Origin: Asaia platycodi JCM 25414
GTDB lineage: Bacteria > Pseudomonadota > Alphaproteobacteria > Acetobacterales > Acetobacteraceae
Length of the DNA: 64,000 nt
Reading direction: 5' to 3'
NCBI RefSeq assembly: GCF_000614545.1
Contig: NZ_BAKW01000011.1
Span: 40,050-104,049, forward strand
Below, one piece after another: positions 18,888 to 29,503 of this stretch. Each line of letters begins with the position of its first letter. Position 1 is the first letter of the stretch. The translations under genes were made by a program, and so were the position numbers. Under the pieces are notes generated by a model, which was not told where the DNA came from, ran no database searches, and worked only from the letters and a program-made list of their open reading frames with translations.

Positions 18888-20241
18888 ATGAACGCTATCA
18901 TGGAACATCATCCTTCTGCCCCCGTCATTCCTCTCTCTGTCACGCGCAATCCCGGTCCGCTTCGCGGTACGATTCGCGTTCCCGGCGACAAATCCATCAG
19001 CACCGGGCGCTGATGCTCGCCTCTCTCGCAGAGGGACGCACCGTCGTAACGGGGCTGCTCGAAGGGGAAGACGTTCTGCGTACCGCCGACGCCATGCGCG
19101 CGCTCGGCGCCACCATCACGCGTGAGGCCGATCGTGGGTGATCGACGGCAAGGGTGTCGGGGCGCTCATAGAGCCGTCAGACGTGCTCGATATGGGTAAT
19201 TCTGGCACAGCAGCGCGTTTGCTGTCGGGTATCCTGTCGAGCCATGCGATTACCAGTTTCATGACGGGTGATGCGAGTTTGCGCGGGCGCCCCATGCGCC
19301 GCGTGACCCAACCGCTTGCCGGTAATGGCGCCTGCTTCGCCACGCGTCTTGGCGAGAAGCTGCCCATGGCCATTATCGGTACGGGTGAGGCGACGGCGCT
19401 TTCCTACTGTCTGCCGGTTGCTTCCGCTCAGGTGAAATCGGCCATCCTGCTTGCCGGTCTGAATGCTCAGGGCAAGACCCGTGTAGAAGAGCCGGTTGCA
19501 ACGCGCGACCATACCGAAAACATGTTGCGTCATTTCGGTGTCGGCGTGGATGTCGGGCTGACGCCGACAGGCGGGCGTATCATCACGCTTGAAGGCCGCG
19601 CACGCCTCGTCGCACGTGATGTCGTCGTTCCTGCCGATCCGTCTTCAGCAGCATTCCCGATCGTGGCGGCAAGTCTCGTGCCTGGGTCTGAAATTCGCCT
19701 GCCGGGCGTCGGTCTCAACCCGCTGCGCACCGGGTTGTTCACGACGCTACGTGAAATGGGGGCAGTTCTTGATATCGAAAATGAGCGCATCGAGGGCGGC
19801 GAGCCTGTGGGCGATCTCGTTGTGCGTGGCGCTGCCCTGCGCGGTGTCGATGTGCCTGCCAATCGTGCGCCATCCATGATCGACGAATACCCCGTGCTGG
19901 CCGTAGCCTGCGCCTTTGCCAGCGGCACGTCGCGCCTGCGTGGTCTGGAAGAACTGCGCGTCAAGGAAAGCGACAGGCTCTCGGCTACGGTGGCCCTGCT
20001 CAAGGCCAACGGGGCGGATGTGCGCGTCGAGGGCGATGACATGATCATCGAAGGACGTGGCAGTGCGGAAGGTCTTGGCGGCGGACTGGTGGAAACACAG
20101 ATGGATCATCGTCTTGCGATGAGCGCAATCGTGTTCGGCCTTGCTGCGGAAAAGCCCGTGATCGTCGATGATACCGGCTTCATCAATACGAGCTTTCCAG
20201 GTTTCGTGTCGCTTATGACTGCCCTCGGGGCGGTTCTCTGA
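18888..20241 (+). CDS. aroA: 3-phosphoshikimate 1-carboxyvinyltransferase (EPSP synthase), two apparent frameshifts
   Basis: Sixth step of the shikimate pathway, about 451 residues after repair. The N-terminus has RVPGDKSIS; the expected [12 protein letters not shown] is one frame away (a C seems missing at about 19003-19006). The second break is at about 19127-19131, where a G seems missing before [10 protein letters not shown]. Thereafter [34 protein letters not shown], the active-site Asp region [17 protein letters not shown] and MDHRLAMS are intact. The catalytic core is complete and there is no other copy in the window, so sequence error is more likely than loss. The stop overlaps the cmk start (TGATG). 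Confidence 0.95.
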
Positions 20242-20873
20242 TGCGCCTCATTATCGCTGTCGACGGACCTGCCGCTGCGGGAAAAGGCACGCTTGCCAAG
20301 GCGCTTGCTGCCGCTCTCGGTTTGCCGCATCTGGATACAGGGCTTCTTTATCGTGCCGTGGCACGTCAGATGATCCTTGCCGGGCTGGACCCGGCCGAAG
20401 ATGACGGCGAACAGACGGCCCATGCCCTGCAACCTGAAGATCTTCAGCGCGACGATCTGCGTGTGCCCGAAATTGATCGTGGCGCAAGTGCTGTTGCGAC
20501 CCAGACGCCCGTCCGTGCGGCGCTGCTGAAACGTCAGCGCGAGTTCGCGACGGCGAGTGGGGCGGTAATCGACGGGCGCGATATCGGCACCGTGGTTTTT
20601 CCTGACGCCGATCTCAAATTCTTCGTCACGGCCAGCGCCGCGGTCAGAGCTTTGCGTCGTTATCAGCAGATGCATGGCGCAGCTGATCCGGTGCCGACAG
20701 AGCTCGCAGAGTTGGCTGCTGAAATCGAGGCACGCGACCGCAAGGACGCCGAGCGTCCGGTTTCGCCGTTGCGCAAGGCGGATGATGCGGTGCTGGTTGA
20801 AACCGATCATCTTGATGCGCAGGCCGTTCTGGCACACGCACTCTCAGTGGTAAGGGCGCGCTTCATCGCCTGA
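20241..20873 (+). CDS. cmk: cytidylate kinase
   Basis: A 210-residue (d)CMP kinase. P-loop GPAAAGKGTLAKALA (residues about 9-23), LDTGLLYRAVA, IDGRDIGTVVFPDADLKFFV and the lid RRYQQMHG are all in place, and DRKDAERPVSPLRKADDAVL matches the family C-terminal half. It is translated from the ATG that overlaps the aroA stop. aroA-cmk-rpsA is the common proteobacterial order. Confidence 0.96.
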   Translation: MRLIIAVDGPAAAGKGTLAKALAAALGLPHLDTGLLYRAVARQMILAGLDPAEDDGEQTAHALQPEDLQRDDLRVPEIDRGASAVATQTPVRAALLKRQREFATASGAVIDGRDIGTVVFPDADLKFFVTASAAVRALRRYQQMHGAADPVPTELAELAAEIEARDRKDAERPVSPLRKADDAVLVETDHLDAQAVLAHALSVVRARFIA

Positions 20874-21213
20874 GCAACGTATCCAGCAGGAGCTGTGCTC
20901 CCTTAGCCTGCCCGCAAGCCTAAGGGGCGGGCAGGCTAAGGTATCAAGCGCCTCTCCGGGCCAGGATCGGACAGGGAATCGCCCTAAACGGCAAGAGACC
21001 TGAGGTTTTTATTGACAAGCACCCGGTCACGGGTGTCTGACGTCATGCAGCGTAATGTCACCTGCGCTTGCTCGTTCTCCTACTGTCGAACGGGCGCTTT
21101 TTTCTTATGAAGGCTCATGGGTGGACCGAGGTTCATGAGCACGCCGTCCGACCTGTGTGCCGGGCGCAGACATTGGCCCGATCGTCACGATCGGCCCAGG
21201 ATTACGAAAACAC
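20874..21213 (+). other. cmk-rpsA intergenic region / rpsA leader
   Basis: 340 bp with no gene recognised. It contains a large hairpin (20901-20941) and, further on, a TTGACA at 21013-21018 without a convincing -10. Ribosomal protein S1 is autoregulated through its own leader in enterobacteria; whether that applies here cannot be told from the sequence. Confidence 0.4.
20901..20941. repeat. 15-bp perfect hairpin after cmk
   Basis: CCTTAGCCTGCCCGC (20901-20915) pairs fully with GCGGGCAGGCTAAGG (20927-20941) across an 11-base loop. There is no T run after it. Confidence 0.8.
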
Positions 21214-22908
21214 ATGGCTTCAGCCACCAACACCGTCGAAGACTTCGCAGCTCTTCTTGACGAGACCCTCGGCCAGGACACGGGCTTTGACGGCTCCGTC
21301 GTTACCGGTCGCGTCATCCGCCTGACGGATGAATTCGCGATCGTTGATGTTGGCCTCAAGAGCGAAGGCCGCGTTTCGCTCAAGGAATTCGGACCGCCGG
21401 GCGCTGCGCCTGACGTGCGTCCGGGCGACGTGATCGAGCTTTATGTCGAGCGCTATGAAGATCGTGACGGCTCCATCGTGCTGTCGCGCGAGAAGGCCCG
21501 TCGTGAAGAGGCATGGACCTCGCTCGAGCGCGCATTCGCGAACAACCAGCGCGTCAACGGCACGATCTATGGTCGCGTCAAGGGCGGCTTCACGGTTGAT
21601 CTCGGCGGCGCCATGGCGTTCCTTCCGGGCAGCCAGGTCGATATCCGCCCCGTGCGCGATGTCGCTCCGCTTATGGGTCAGCCCCAGCCTTTCCAGATCC
21701 TCAAGATGGATCGCGCCCGTGGCAACATCGTTGTCTCGCGTCGTGCCGTTCTTGAAGAGACCCGTGCAGAGCAGCGTTCCGAGCTGATCCAGGGCCTGAA
21801 GGAAGGTATGATCCTCGATGGCGTGGTCAAGAACATCACCGATTACGGTGCGTTCGTCGATCTCGGCGGTGTCGATGGCCTCCTGCATGTCACCGACATT
21901 GCCTGGAAGCGCATCAACCACCCGTCCGAAGCCCTGCAGATCGGCATGCCGGTTCGCGTTCAGGTCATCCGCTTCAACTCCGACACGCAGCGTATCTCGC
22001 TGGGCATGAAGCAGCTTGAGGCTGATCCGTGGGAGAACGTGGCGATCAAGTATCCGCAGGGTGCTCGCTATTCGGGTCGCGTCACGAACATCACCGATTA
22101 CGGTGCGTTCGTTGAGCTCGAGCCGGGCGTCGAAGGTCTGGTGCACGTTTCCGAAATGTCCTGGACGAAGAAGAACGTCCATCCGGGCAAGCTTGTCGCG
22201 ACCTCGCAGGAAGTCGACGTCATGGTTCTCGACGTGGACAGCGCCAAGCGTCGTATCTCGCTCGGCCTCAAGCAGGTTCAGCGCAACCCCTGGGAGCAGT
22301 TCGCCGAAGAGCACAAGGTCGGTTCGACCATCGAAGGCGAAATCCGCAACATCACCGAATTCGGTCTGTTCGTGGGTCTCTCTGCCGATATTGATGGCAT
22401 GGTGCATATGTCCGATCTTTCCTGGGACGAGGCCGGCGAAGCTGCCATGGCCAAGTTCGAGAAGGGTCAGGTTGTTCAGGCCAAGGTGCTCGACGTTGAC
22501 GCCGAGAAGGAGCGCATCTCGCTTGGCATCAAGCAGCTGCAGGAAGATCCGGCAGCCGACACCCTGTCGCGCGTCCACAAGGGCGACATCGTGACCTGCC
22601 TCGTGACGTCGGTTCAGACCAACGGTATTGAAGTCAAGGTTGACGACGTTCTGACCGGCTTCATCCGTCGCGCCGAACTGGCTCGTGACAAGGCCGAGCA
22701 GCGCCCCGAGCGCTTCGCGGTTGGCGAGAAGGTCGACGCGAAGGTTGTTTCCGTCGATCGCGCTTCGCGCAAGCTCGCTCTGACCATCCGCGGCCGTGAG
22801 GTCGAGGAAGACAAGGCTGCTATCAACGAATACGGTTCGTCTGACAGCGGTGCATCGCTGGGTGACATTCTCGGTGCGGCGATCCGTCGCCGTAATACCG
22901 AAGTGTAA
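21214..22908 (+). CDS. rpsA: 30S ribosomal protein S1
   Basis: A 564-residue S1 with six S1/OB repeats. The central ones are recognised by NITDYGAFVDLGGVDGLLHV, NITDYGAFVELEPGVEGLVH and NITEFGLFVGLSADIDGMVH, each followed by a RISLG motif. It recruits mRNA to the ribosome. The start ATG at 21214 (MASATNTVEDFAALLDET) is chosen because homologues begin here; an in-frame extension upstream has no support. The C-terminus is short and hydrophilic. It is followed by a strong terminator. Confidence 0.97.
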   Translation: MASATNTVEDFAALLDETLGQDTGFDGSVVTGRVIRLTDEFAIVDVGLKSEGRVSLKEFGPPGAAPDVRPGDVIELYVERYEDRDGSIVLSREKARREEAWTSLERAFANNQRVNGTIYGRVKGGFTVDLGGAMAFLPGSQVDIRPVRDVAPLMGQPQPFQILKMDRARGNIVVSRRAVLEETRAEQRSELIQGLKEGMILDGVVKNITDYGAFVDLGGVDGLLHVTDIAWKRINHPSEALQIGMPVRVQVIRFNSDTQRISLGMKQLEADPWENVAIKYPQGARYSGRVTNITDYGAFVELEPGVEGLVHVSEMSWTKKNVHPGKLVATSQEVDVMVLDVDSAKRRISLGLKQVQRNPWEQFAEEHKVGSTIEGEIRNITEFGLFVGLSADIDGMVHMSDLSWDEAGEAAMAKFEKGQVVQAKVLDVDAEKERISLGIKQLQEDPAADTLSRVHKGDIVTCLVTSVQTNGIEVKVDDVLTGFIRRAELARDKAEQRPERFAVGEKVDAKVVSVDRASRKLALTIRGREVEEDKAAINEYGSSDSGASLGDILGAAIRRRNTEV

Positions 22909-22936
22909 TCAACAGTCATCTTGTTGAAACACTATG

Positions 22937-22969
22937 AAAGGGCTGCTTCGGCAGCCCTTTTATTTTTTG
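22937..22969 (+). terminator. rpsA terminator
   Basis: AAAGGGCTGC / GCAGCCCTTT stem with a TTCG tetraloop and a T-rich tail. Confidence 0.9.
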
Positions 22970-23106
22970 TTGTTGAACTGACAGTCAACTTAATCCGAAA
23001 TCTGCTTCTGAAGACTTTTGCACGTCCAGTGTTTGGGTTAGACACAATCTGATCGGCAAGGGGGAATTGCCCCTACTTGTTGCAAGGATGCGGTTGCGGG
23101 GGCTTC

Positions 23107-26100
23107 ATGGCTGTTATTTACAATACGAACTACACCCATAATCCCAACTCCTATCTGACCTTGGCGGTAGAGCGTGCCGCGCGTGCTCTTTTTGGCGCAG
23201 ATCAGGTTCTGCTCGCCGATAACATGACTCTGGCTCAGGCTGCGGCTTCAGGCGAGCATGACACGCTGATCTGTATTGATGGCCAGCGCATTAACACGCA
23301 GCTGATGCGACGCATCCGCCCGGCTTTCAAGACGATGATCCTCTGGACGTTCGAAGACCCGTTCATGCGGGATTTCAATGTCGAGAACTCCAATCTTTTC
23401 GATTTCGTCTTCACGAACGATCCCTCCTGCGCGGATCATTATCGCGGCAAGGGGCATTATCTCCCCCTCGGCGCCAGTCGGACCATTCATCAGCGGGACG
23501 TGAAAGAGGGCGAGGCGCTCGATTACGATATCTTCTTTGCCGGCACCATGTGCCGAACCGCGTCGAGACGCTTCGTCGTATCATCGCCGCCTTTCCGCAG
23601 GCCCGTCTGAAGCTCATCTGCCCTGGCAATGAGTATCTGCCGCCTTTGCCTGCCGATCTGGCCGAACTGGCAATCCAGCGCCCGGTCAGTCATGAGGCAT
23701 TCATCGATTTCGCCAATGCGAGTGCCGTTACGCTGACCATGTTCCGTGACTATGCGAGTCATGGTGATGTCAGTCAGGCGACGGCTCCGGGACCGCGCTT
23801 CTACGAACTGGCTCTAGCGGGTGCGGCTCAGGTGGTTGAAGCGCCTGACAGCATGGACACCAAATATTTCGCGGAGATCGAAGGCACGTTCCTTGCGCGT
23901 GATGTCGATGGTGTTGTGAGCGCGGTCGCTGCCCTGCTCAATGACCGTGCCTTGCGCCACAGTGTGGCGCTCTCCGGGCAGAAATCAGCTCAGGAAGGGC
24001 ACCTTTACGAGCATCGTTTGCGCCGTATGGCCGAAGTCACCGGTGCCAATTTCGGTCGCGTTGTGCCCGGAACCGAGTTGGCCCCGCGCCGTCGTCGCCT
24101 GCGTGTGCTCATGTGCACGCATTCGACCATTCATGAAGCCGCATGGGGTGGCGTCGAGGTCTATCAGCAAACGCTTTGTTCCATGCTTGGGCGTGAGATC
24201 GAATTTTTCTACTGGTTGCGTCGCGGTACGCATTGCCGCCTGACCACAGCCAATGGGCAGGAGGTCGAGCGCTATGACGTGCCCGAAGTGGGCTGGATGG
24301 ATGCGATGTGCGATGGGCCGGAGGAAATGGCCTTTTCGAACGCGATCAGCCAGTACAACTTCGATATCGTCCATTTTCAGCATCTCGGTCATCATGCCCT
24401 GTCGCTGCCGATCATTGCCAAGGCCTGCGGTGCCGGTGTGGTGTTCTCGGCCCATGATTTCTGGCTGATCTCGTCGCGCTACAACCTGCTCAATCAGGAT
24501 CTGCGTTATATCGAGGATGAGGTGAAGTCGGTCGTTGCGAGCGATATCATCCTCAAGGTTGCCGAAAACATCGAATATGGCGGCGAGCAGACGCGACGCG
24601 CGTTCATCGCCAAAATGCTGCATTCGGTCGATATGATCCTGTTCGGAACCAAGCATTCACGCAATCTGACTCATGAGATCTATCCGATCCTCGATGAGAA
24701 AAAGAGTCTGATCCTCGGTATCCCGTCACCCGAAAACACGATCCCCATCGTTCCCAAACTCTATGAGCCTCTGGGCGAGCGTCCGCTAAAGGTGGCAATT
24801 GTAGGCAATTTCCTGCGTACCAAGGGCGCCGATACGATCCTCAATCTGATCGAGATCGCTCATCCCGATCACATCGAGTTCCATATTTTCGGCTATATTC
24901 ACCCCGAATATGATGCGGTCATCAACGGCAAGCCGCGTCCTAATGTGAAGGTCTACGGACGTTACAATGCTGGCGATATTGCAGCCCTTCAGGTTGCCGA
25001 TGTCGCGCTCAATCTGTCTATCTGGCCAGAGACCTATTGCATCTCGCTGTCCGAGGCCTGGCAGAACGGCCTGATACCGATCGTGACCGATGTGGGGGCG
25101 CTTGGCGACCGCGTGGAAGATGGCGTCAATGGTTTCAAGGTGCCGATTGGCCGTGCCAATATGGTGCTCGAACGTCTCGAATTGCTGCGCTCGTCGGAGG
25201 GCATACGCCGTTCGATCATGGGCAATATCTCCCCCGCGCTTTGGACGCAGGCCGAAACCTACGCCAACGACATGCGCGACGTTTATCGCGAGGCGGCGCC
25301 CGTACGTGAGCTTGGTACGGCTGAAATGCAGATTGATGCGGGACAAGTGCATCTGCTTCCGCACGCGTCGTGGCGTCATCAGGCACCCCCGCGCCATATT
25401 TTCGATCCGCCGACCATTCGCGATCTTTCGGTCGAAATGCCTGAGCCGGTTTCGGACTGGTTCTCGATCCAGGGCGCAGAATATTATATCGATGATGTCT
25501 GCCACTTCGTGTTTGCTGAGAACGAGCCTGAAGACTTTGCCGGATCTTACGAATTTCATATTCGCGGGTGGCATGTCCTGCCGGGCGTAAGCTCCGCCGG
25601 GTCGATTTACGCGGTGCTGATCGGCGACGACAAAGCGCCGCTCGTCTTCCTGCCCTGCATACGCGAAGCACGTGGTGACGTTCTGTCGATTTACCCCAAT
25701 GCGCCTCGTCGGGCGGGTTTCGCCGGTCAGGCGGCTTTGCGCGGTAAATGGTGCGAAGGCACGTTCCGCGTCGGGCTGGTTAACGTGGTCAACGGCGCAG
25801 GCGCTTTCATGGTCACGTCGGTCGAGATCACGGTCAAGGATGGCAAGGTCAACGAGATCCAGGTAGAGCGTCCGTCTAATGACCAGATCATGCGCGACTT
25901 CGATCGTATCTCGCATGCTGACGGTCATCTGCGCGGTATCAAGTTGAGTCGCCTGCATCCTCACGCGCGGTATCATCAGGCTGAAAATGATTTCCAGCAT
26001 TATATCGACTCGCTGAGCGGACTGATCGGCGATCCGGCACCACTTTTGACGGATGACGGCAATCTGTTCATCCGCGGCTGGGGCTTTCTGCGTCAGCTCG

Positions 26101-26462
26101 AACGCGCGGGTACCATGTCTGTGGCGCTGATCGGTGGAGAGACGAACGAGGCGTTCTTCTTCGCTCTCAACCGCTTCCTGCGCCATGACGTGAAGACCAT
26201 TTTCCCGGATGCGCCGCTTTGCGTCGGATTCGAGGGCTGGCTGTCAATCGCTTCGGGTTATGCTGCCGATATGGAAGGTGTTTACAGGCTATGTCTCGTC
26301 AACACTGTCGGTGAGCAGATCGGGATCAAGGCGCTCGATGTTCTCGTAACCGTTTCAGAAGGCGTTATTGCGTCGGTCGCTCATGCGGAGGTAGACGAAT
26401 CGGTCGTTGCGCAGATTAATGCAGCGATCGAGTCCAGCCTCGCACCTGCGGTCATGGCCTGA
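23107..26462 (+). CDS. giant CgeB-GT4 glycosyltransferase with duplicated C-terminal module, apparent frameshift
   Basis: About 1118 residues after repair. Residues 1-325 are a CgeB-like glycosyltransferase (VIYNTNYTHNPNSYLT, TMILWTFEDPF, DYDIFFAGTM, APGPRFYELALAGAAQVVE). Residues 330-720 are a GT-B GT4 domain: WGGVEVY, FDIVHFQHLG, LKVAIVGNFLRTKGADTILN, VYGRYNAGDIAALQVADVAL and ETYCISLSEAWQNGLIPIV. The last 300 residues hold two copies of a roughly 95-residue module (about 25530-25850 and 26050-26365). The frame breaks at about 23548-23552, where one G is missing (TM then PNRVETLRR). ATG 23107 follows GCGGGGG. A cytosolic enzyme assembling surface glycan is likely; donor and acceptor are unknown. 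Confidence 0.82.
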
Positions 26463-26481
26463 AGCCCCAAGAGACGTCCTG

Positions 26482-29444
26482 ATGCAGAGCGAGCGCAAGC
26501 CTAAATGGCAGGTCGTCGATGAGGCGTGGTATCTCGCCCAATATCCGTCTGCAGCCGAGGAGATGGCTGCTAACGGATATTACGATGCGGCAGAGCATTA
26601 TCAAGCGATAGGTAAATCCTTCGGGTTTTCACCGAACAGGTATTTCGATGAGACCTGGTATCGACAGGCCTATCCGGAACTTTACGCAGAGATCTGCCGG
26701 GGTGAGCTGGCGTCGGGTTTCGACCATTATTGTGCGAAGGGTTACGCGACCCACGCGCCTCACTGGCTTTTTTCGGAAAGCTATTATCGTGCCCGTCATG
26801 CCTCGCTGGTGTCAGAGATCGTCGCTGACGGTTTCTTCCGCAACGGCTATGATCATTTCCTTGAAACAGGCGATCTCGAGGGCCTGGCCGGGCACTGGTT
26901 TCTTGACCCTAAATGTCTGGCGGCCATCACGGATCAATCGCAGCGCGAGATGATCGCAGGTAGCGGGGCGTTTCGTGTCGTTACCGAGCTTGCACCGTCT
27001 CTTGCCGATCAGGGCCGTCTTTCATGGTATTTCGATCCGATCTGGTATCGTGAGACCTATCCTGATGTGACGCGCGAGATAGCGGCCGGGCGGTACAGCT
27101 CTGTTTTACATCATTATCTTACCAACCAGACCCCGAGGCATTTTAACCCTCAGGCTTTTTTCGATGAGGCTACTACACCCGCATCAATGGCGATGTACTG
27201 CCAAGCATCGAGAACGGTTCTTTCAGAAACGCTTATGATCATTTCGTCCGCTACGGAGCAGCAGAGGGACGTGGCCCGATAGAGAATGTCGCGCTGAAGC
27301 CCTTTGGCGAGCGGCCGGAGATCAGGGCGCTTATCAAGGCGGGCCTCTATGACAGTCTTTACGCCTGCTGGATTGCACAGCGTGCTCGTTATGGCGAGGG
27401 CGCTGATCTGTCGGCGGCGGATGAAGACCAGACACGTCGCTATTTTGAAGCCGAGGCGTCGCTCCAGCGGAAAATCGTCAGCCGGGGAGGTCTAGAATTT
27501 GCCTTTGATGGCGTGCCGGAGCTTTCGGTCATCATGGTTCTCCATGATAAATATGCTCTGTCATTGCAGGCCTTAGCCTCGCTGCGCGCCAACTACACGG
27601 GCAGTATTCAGCTTATTCTCGTCGATTCCGCATCGAGCGATGAGACAACCCGGATCGAACATATTGTACGCGGCGCTCAGATGCTGCGGTTTCGCTATAA
27701 TGTAGGTTATCTCGACGGCTGTAACGAGGCGCTGGCGCATGTCAGCGCCCGCTCTGCTCTATCTGAACAATGATCTGCGTCTTTATCCGAACGCCCTGCG
27801 CAACGCCCTTGCCCGTCTGTACAGCGCAGGGGATATAGCGGCAGTCGGGGCCAAGCTGATCCGAAGTAATATGTGGCTGCAGGAGGCAGGTCTATCATCT
27901 GGCGCGACGGGTCGACCTATGGCTATCGTCGTCAGGACAACCCCAATATCCCCGAGGCCAATTTCGCGCGCGATGTCGACTACTGCTCGGCAGCGTTTCT
28001 GCTTGTTCGGAGTGCAACAGCTCGTGCGCTCAATGGCTTCGATCCTCTCTACCGACCCGCCTATTTCGAGGATACCGATCTCTGCTTGCGGACGATTCGT
28101 TCGGGTAAGCGCGTCGTTTATGATCCGACGGTAATGGTTGAGCATCTCGAATTCGGCAGTTCGGGATCAGAAGGTTCTCGAGCGCAGATGGTCATCAATC
28201 ATCGTGTTTTCGGGCGTCAGCATCAGGACTATCTGCGCAAGCAGTTGCCCGGACATTTGCGGAATGCAGTCCTGGCGCGCTCGCATCGCAGCACGCGTCG
28301 CAAGGTGCTTTTCATTGAGGATCGTATTCCCCTGCGTTCGCTCGGCTCAGGCTATGTGCGCTCGAACGACCTTGTCTGGGCGATGAGCCAGCTCGGGCTG
28401 CAGGTTACGGTTTTCCCGGTCTTGCCACGCGCGGCGAGTTACGCAGATCTCGCTGCCGATTTCCCTGACGATGTCGAAGTGATGACCCGAAGCGATCTTT
28501 CGACTCTCGATCAGTTTATTGAGGAGCGCGCCGGATATTACGATCTCGTCTGGATTGGGCGGACGCATAATCTCGTCCGGCTTTTACCGGTTCTGGCCGA
28601 GCATAGCCGACACCTCCCGGTCGAAAGCGTGATCCTCGATACAGAGGTGATCGCTGCGCCGAGAACCATCGAAAAGGCGCGGTTCCACCCCCCGGCCCAA
28701 AAGCTGGCACCTCTGGATGAGATGGTCGCGAGCGAGCTGGAATCGGCTCAGTATTGTCAGCAGGTTGTTGTAGTCTCCGAACATGATGCAGCGCTTGTCA
28801 GGGATGCGGGTTACGAGAATGTCGCTATTCTCGGGCATTCCATGCCGCTGCGACCGGGGCGGGAATCTTTTGCTGAGCGACGAGATTTTCTGTTCGTCGG
28901 CGCGCTGCATGATGAGGACGCTCCCAATTTCGACAGTCTCTTCTGGCTCATTCATGATGTTTTGCCCGAGCTGGATGAGTATTTGCCCGAAGAAGTGAAG
29001 TTGACAGTCGCAGGTTTCGTGCATCCTTCGGTAGACGTGTCGACCTTGCGCGCTTCAAGACGTGTGAACTGGCTTGGTCCAGTCGATGACCTGACGGCGC
29101 TTTACGCAACGCACCGTTTGTTTATCGCGCCGACACGCTATGCAGGCGGGATTCCCTACAAGGTGCACGAGGCGGCTTCGTATGGTCTCCCTGTGGTTGC
29201 AACCCGTCTTCTTGCAAAGCAGATGGGTTGGGCAGATGGGTATGAGCTCGTCAGCGCCTCTTCGGAAGATCCCATCGCGTTTGCACTCGTCATGGCAGAG
29301 ACTTACGAGAACGAGGAAAAGTGGAGGATGATCCGTTCAGGCGCTCTTCGGGCTGTCGAGCGCGACTGCGATCCGGCCCGTTTCAAAGCGAGGCTGGGAG
29401 AGATTATCAATGACAGTGTGGCCTCTGTTATCGGCCATATCTGA
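26482..29444 (+). CDS. giant repeat-GT2-GT4 glycosyltransferase, three apparent frameshifts
   Basis: About 987 residues after repair, starting 20 bp after the previous gene. Residues 1-260 are six degenerate repeats of about 42 residues (DExWYxxxYPxx...G...A..HY...G). Next is a GT2 domain (ELSVIMVLHDKYALSLQALA, ILVDSASSDET, YLNNDLRLYP, FEDTDLCLRTIRSGKRVVYD), then a GT4-type domain (DFLFVGALHDEDAPNFDSL, VNWLGPVDDLTALYATHRLF, GIPYKVHEAASYGLPVVAT). Breaks: about 27169 (a T missing in DEAYYTR), about 27750 (one extra or two missing) and about 27890 (one missing). The joined protein is collinear with repeat-GT2-GT4 enzymes of surface polysaccharide loci. Confidence 0.8.
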
Positions 29445-29503
29445 TATCAGGCTGGGCGGGGCCGAGGGCCAGCCTCATCACTAGAGAGACGGATTGAGAG
29501 ACC

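Noticed and set aside
18888..19141. aroA as a pseudogene
   Set aside because: Two one-base breaks within 130 bp, yet every catalytic block is intact and the pattern matches that of other essential genes in the window.
26482..27900. Phase-variable or programmed frameshifting in the glycosyltransferase genes
   Set aside because: The break sites are not long simple repeats (a missing T in GGCTACTAC, for example), and the same lesion type occurs in unrelated housekeeping genes.
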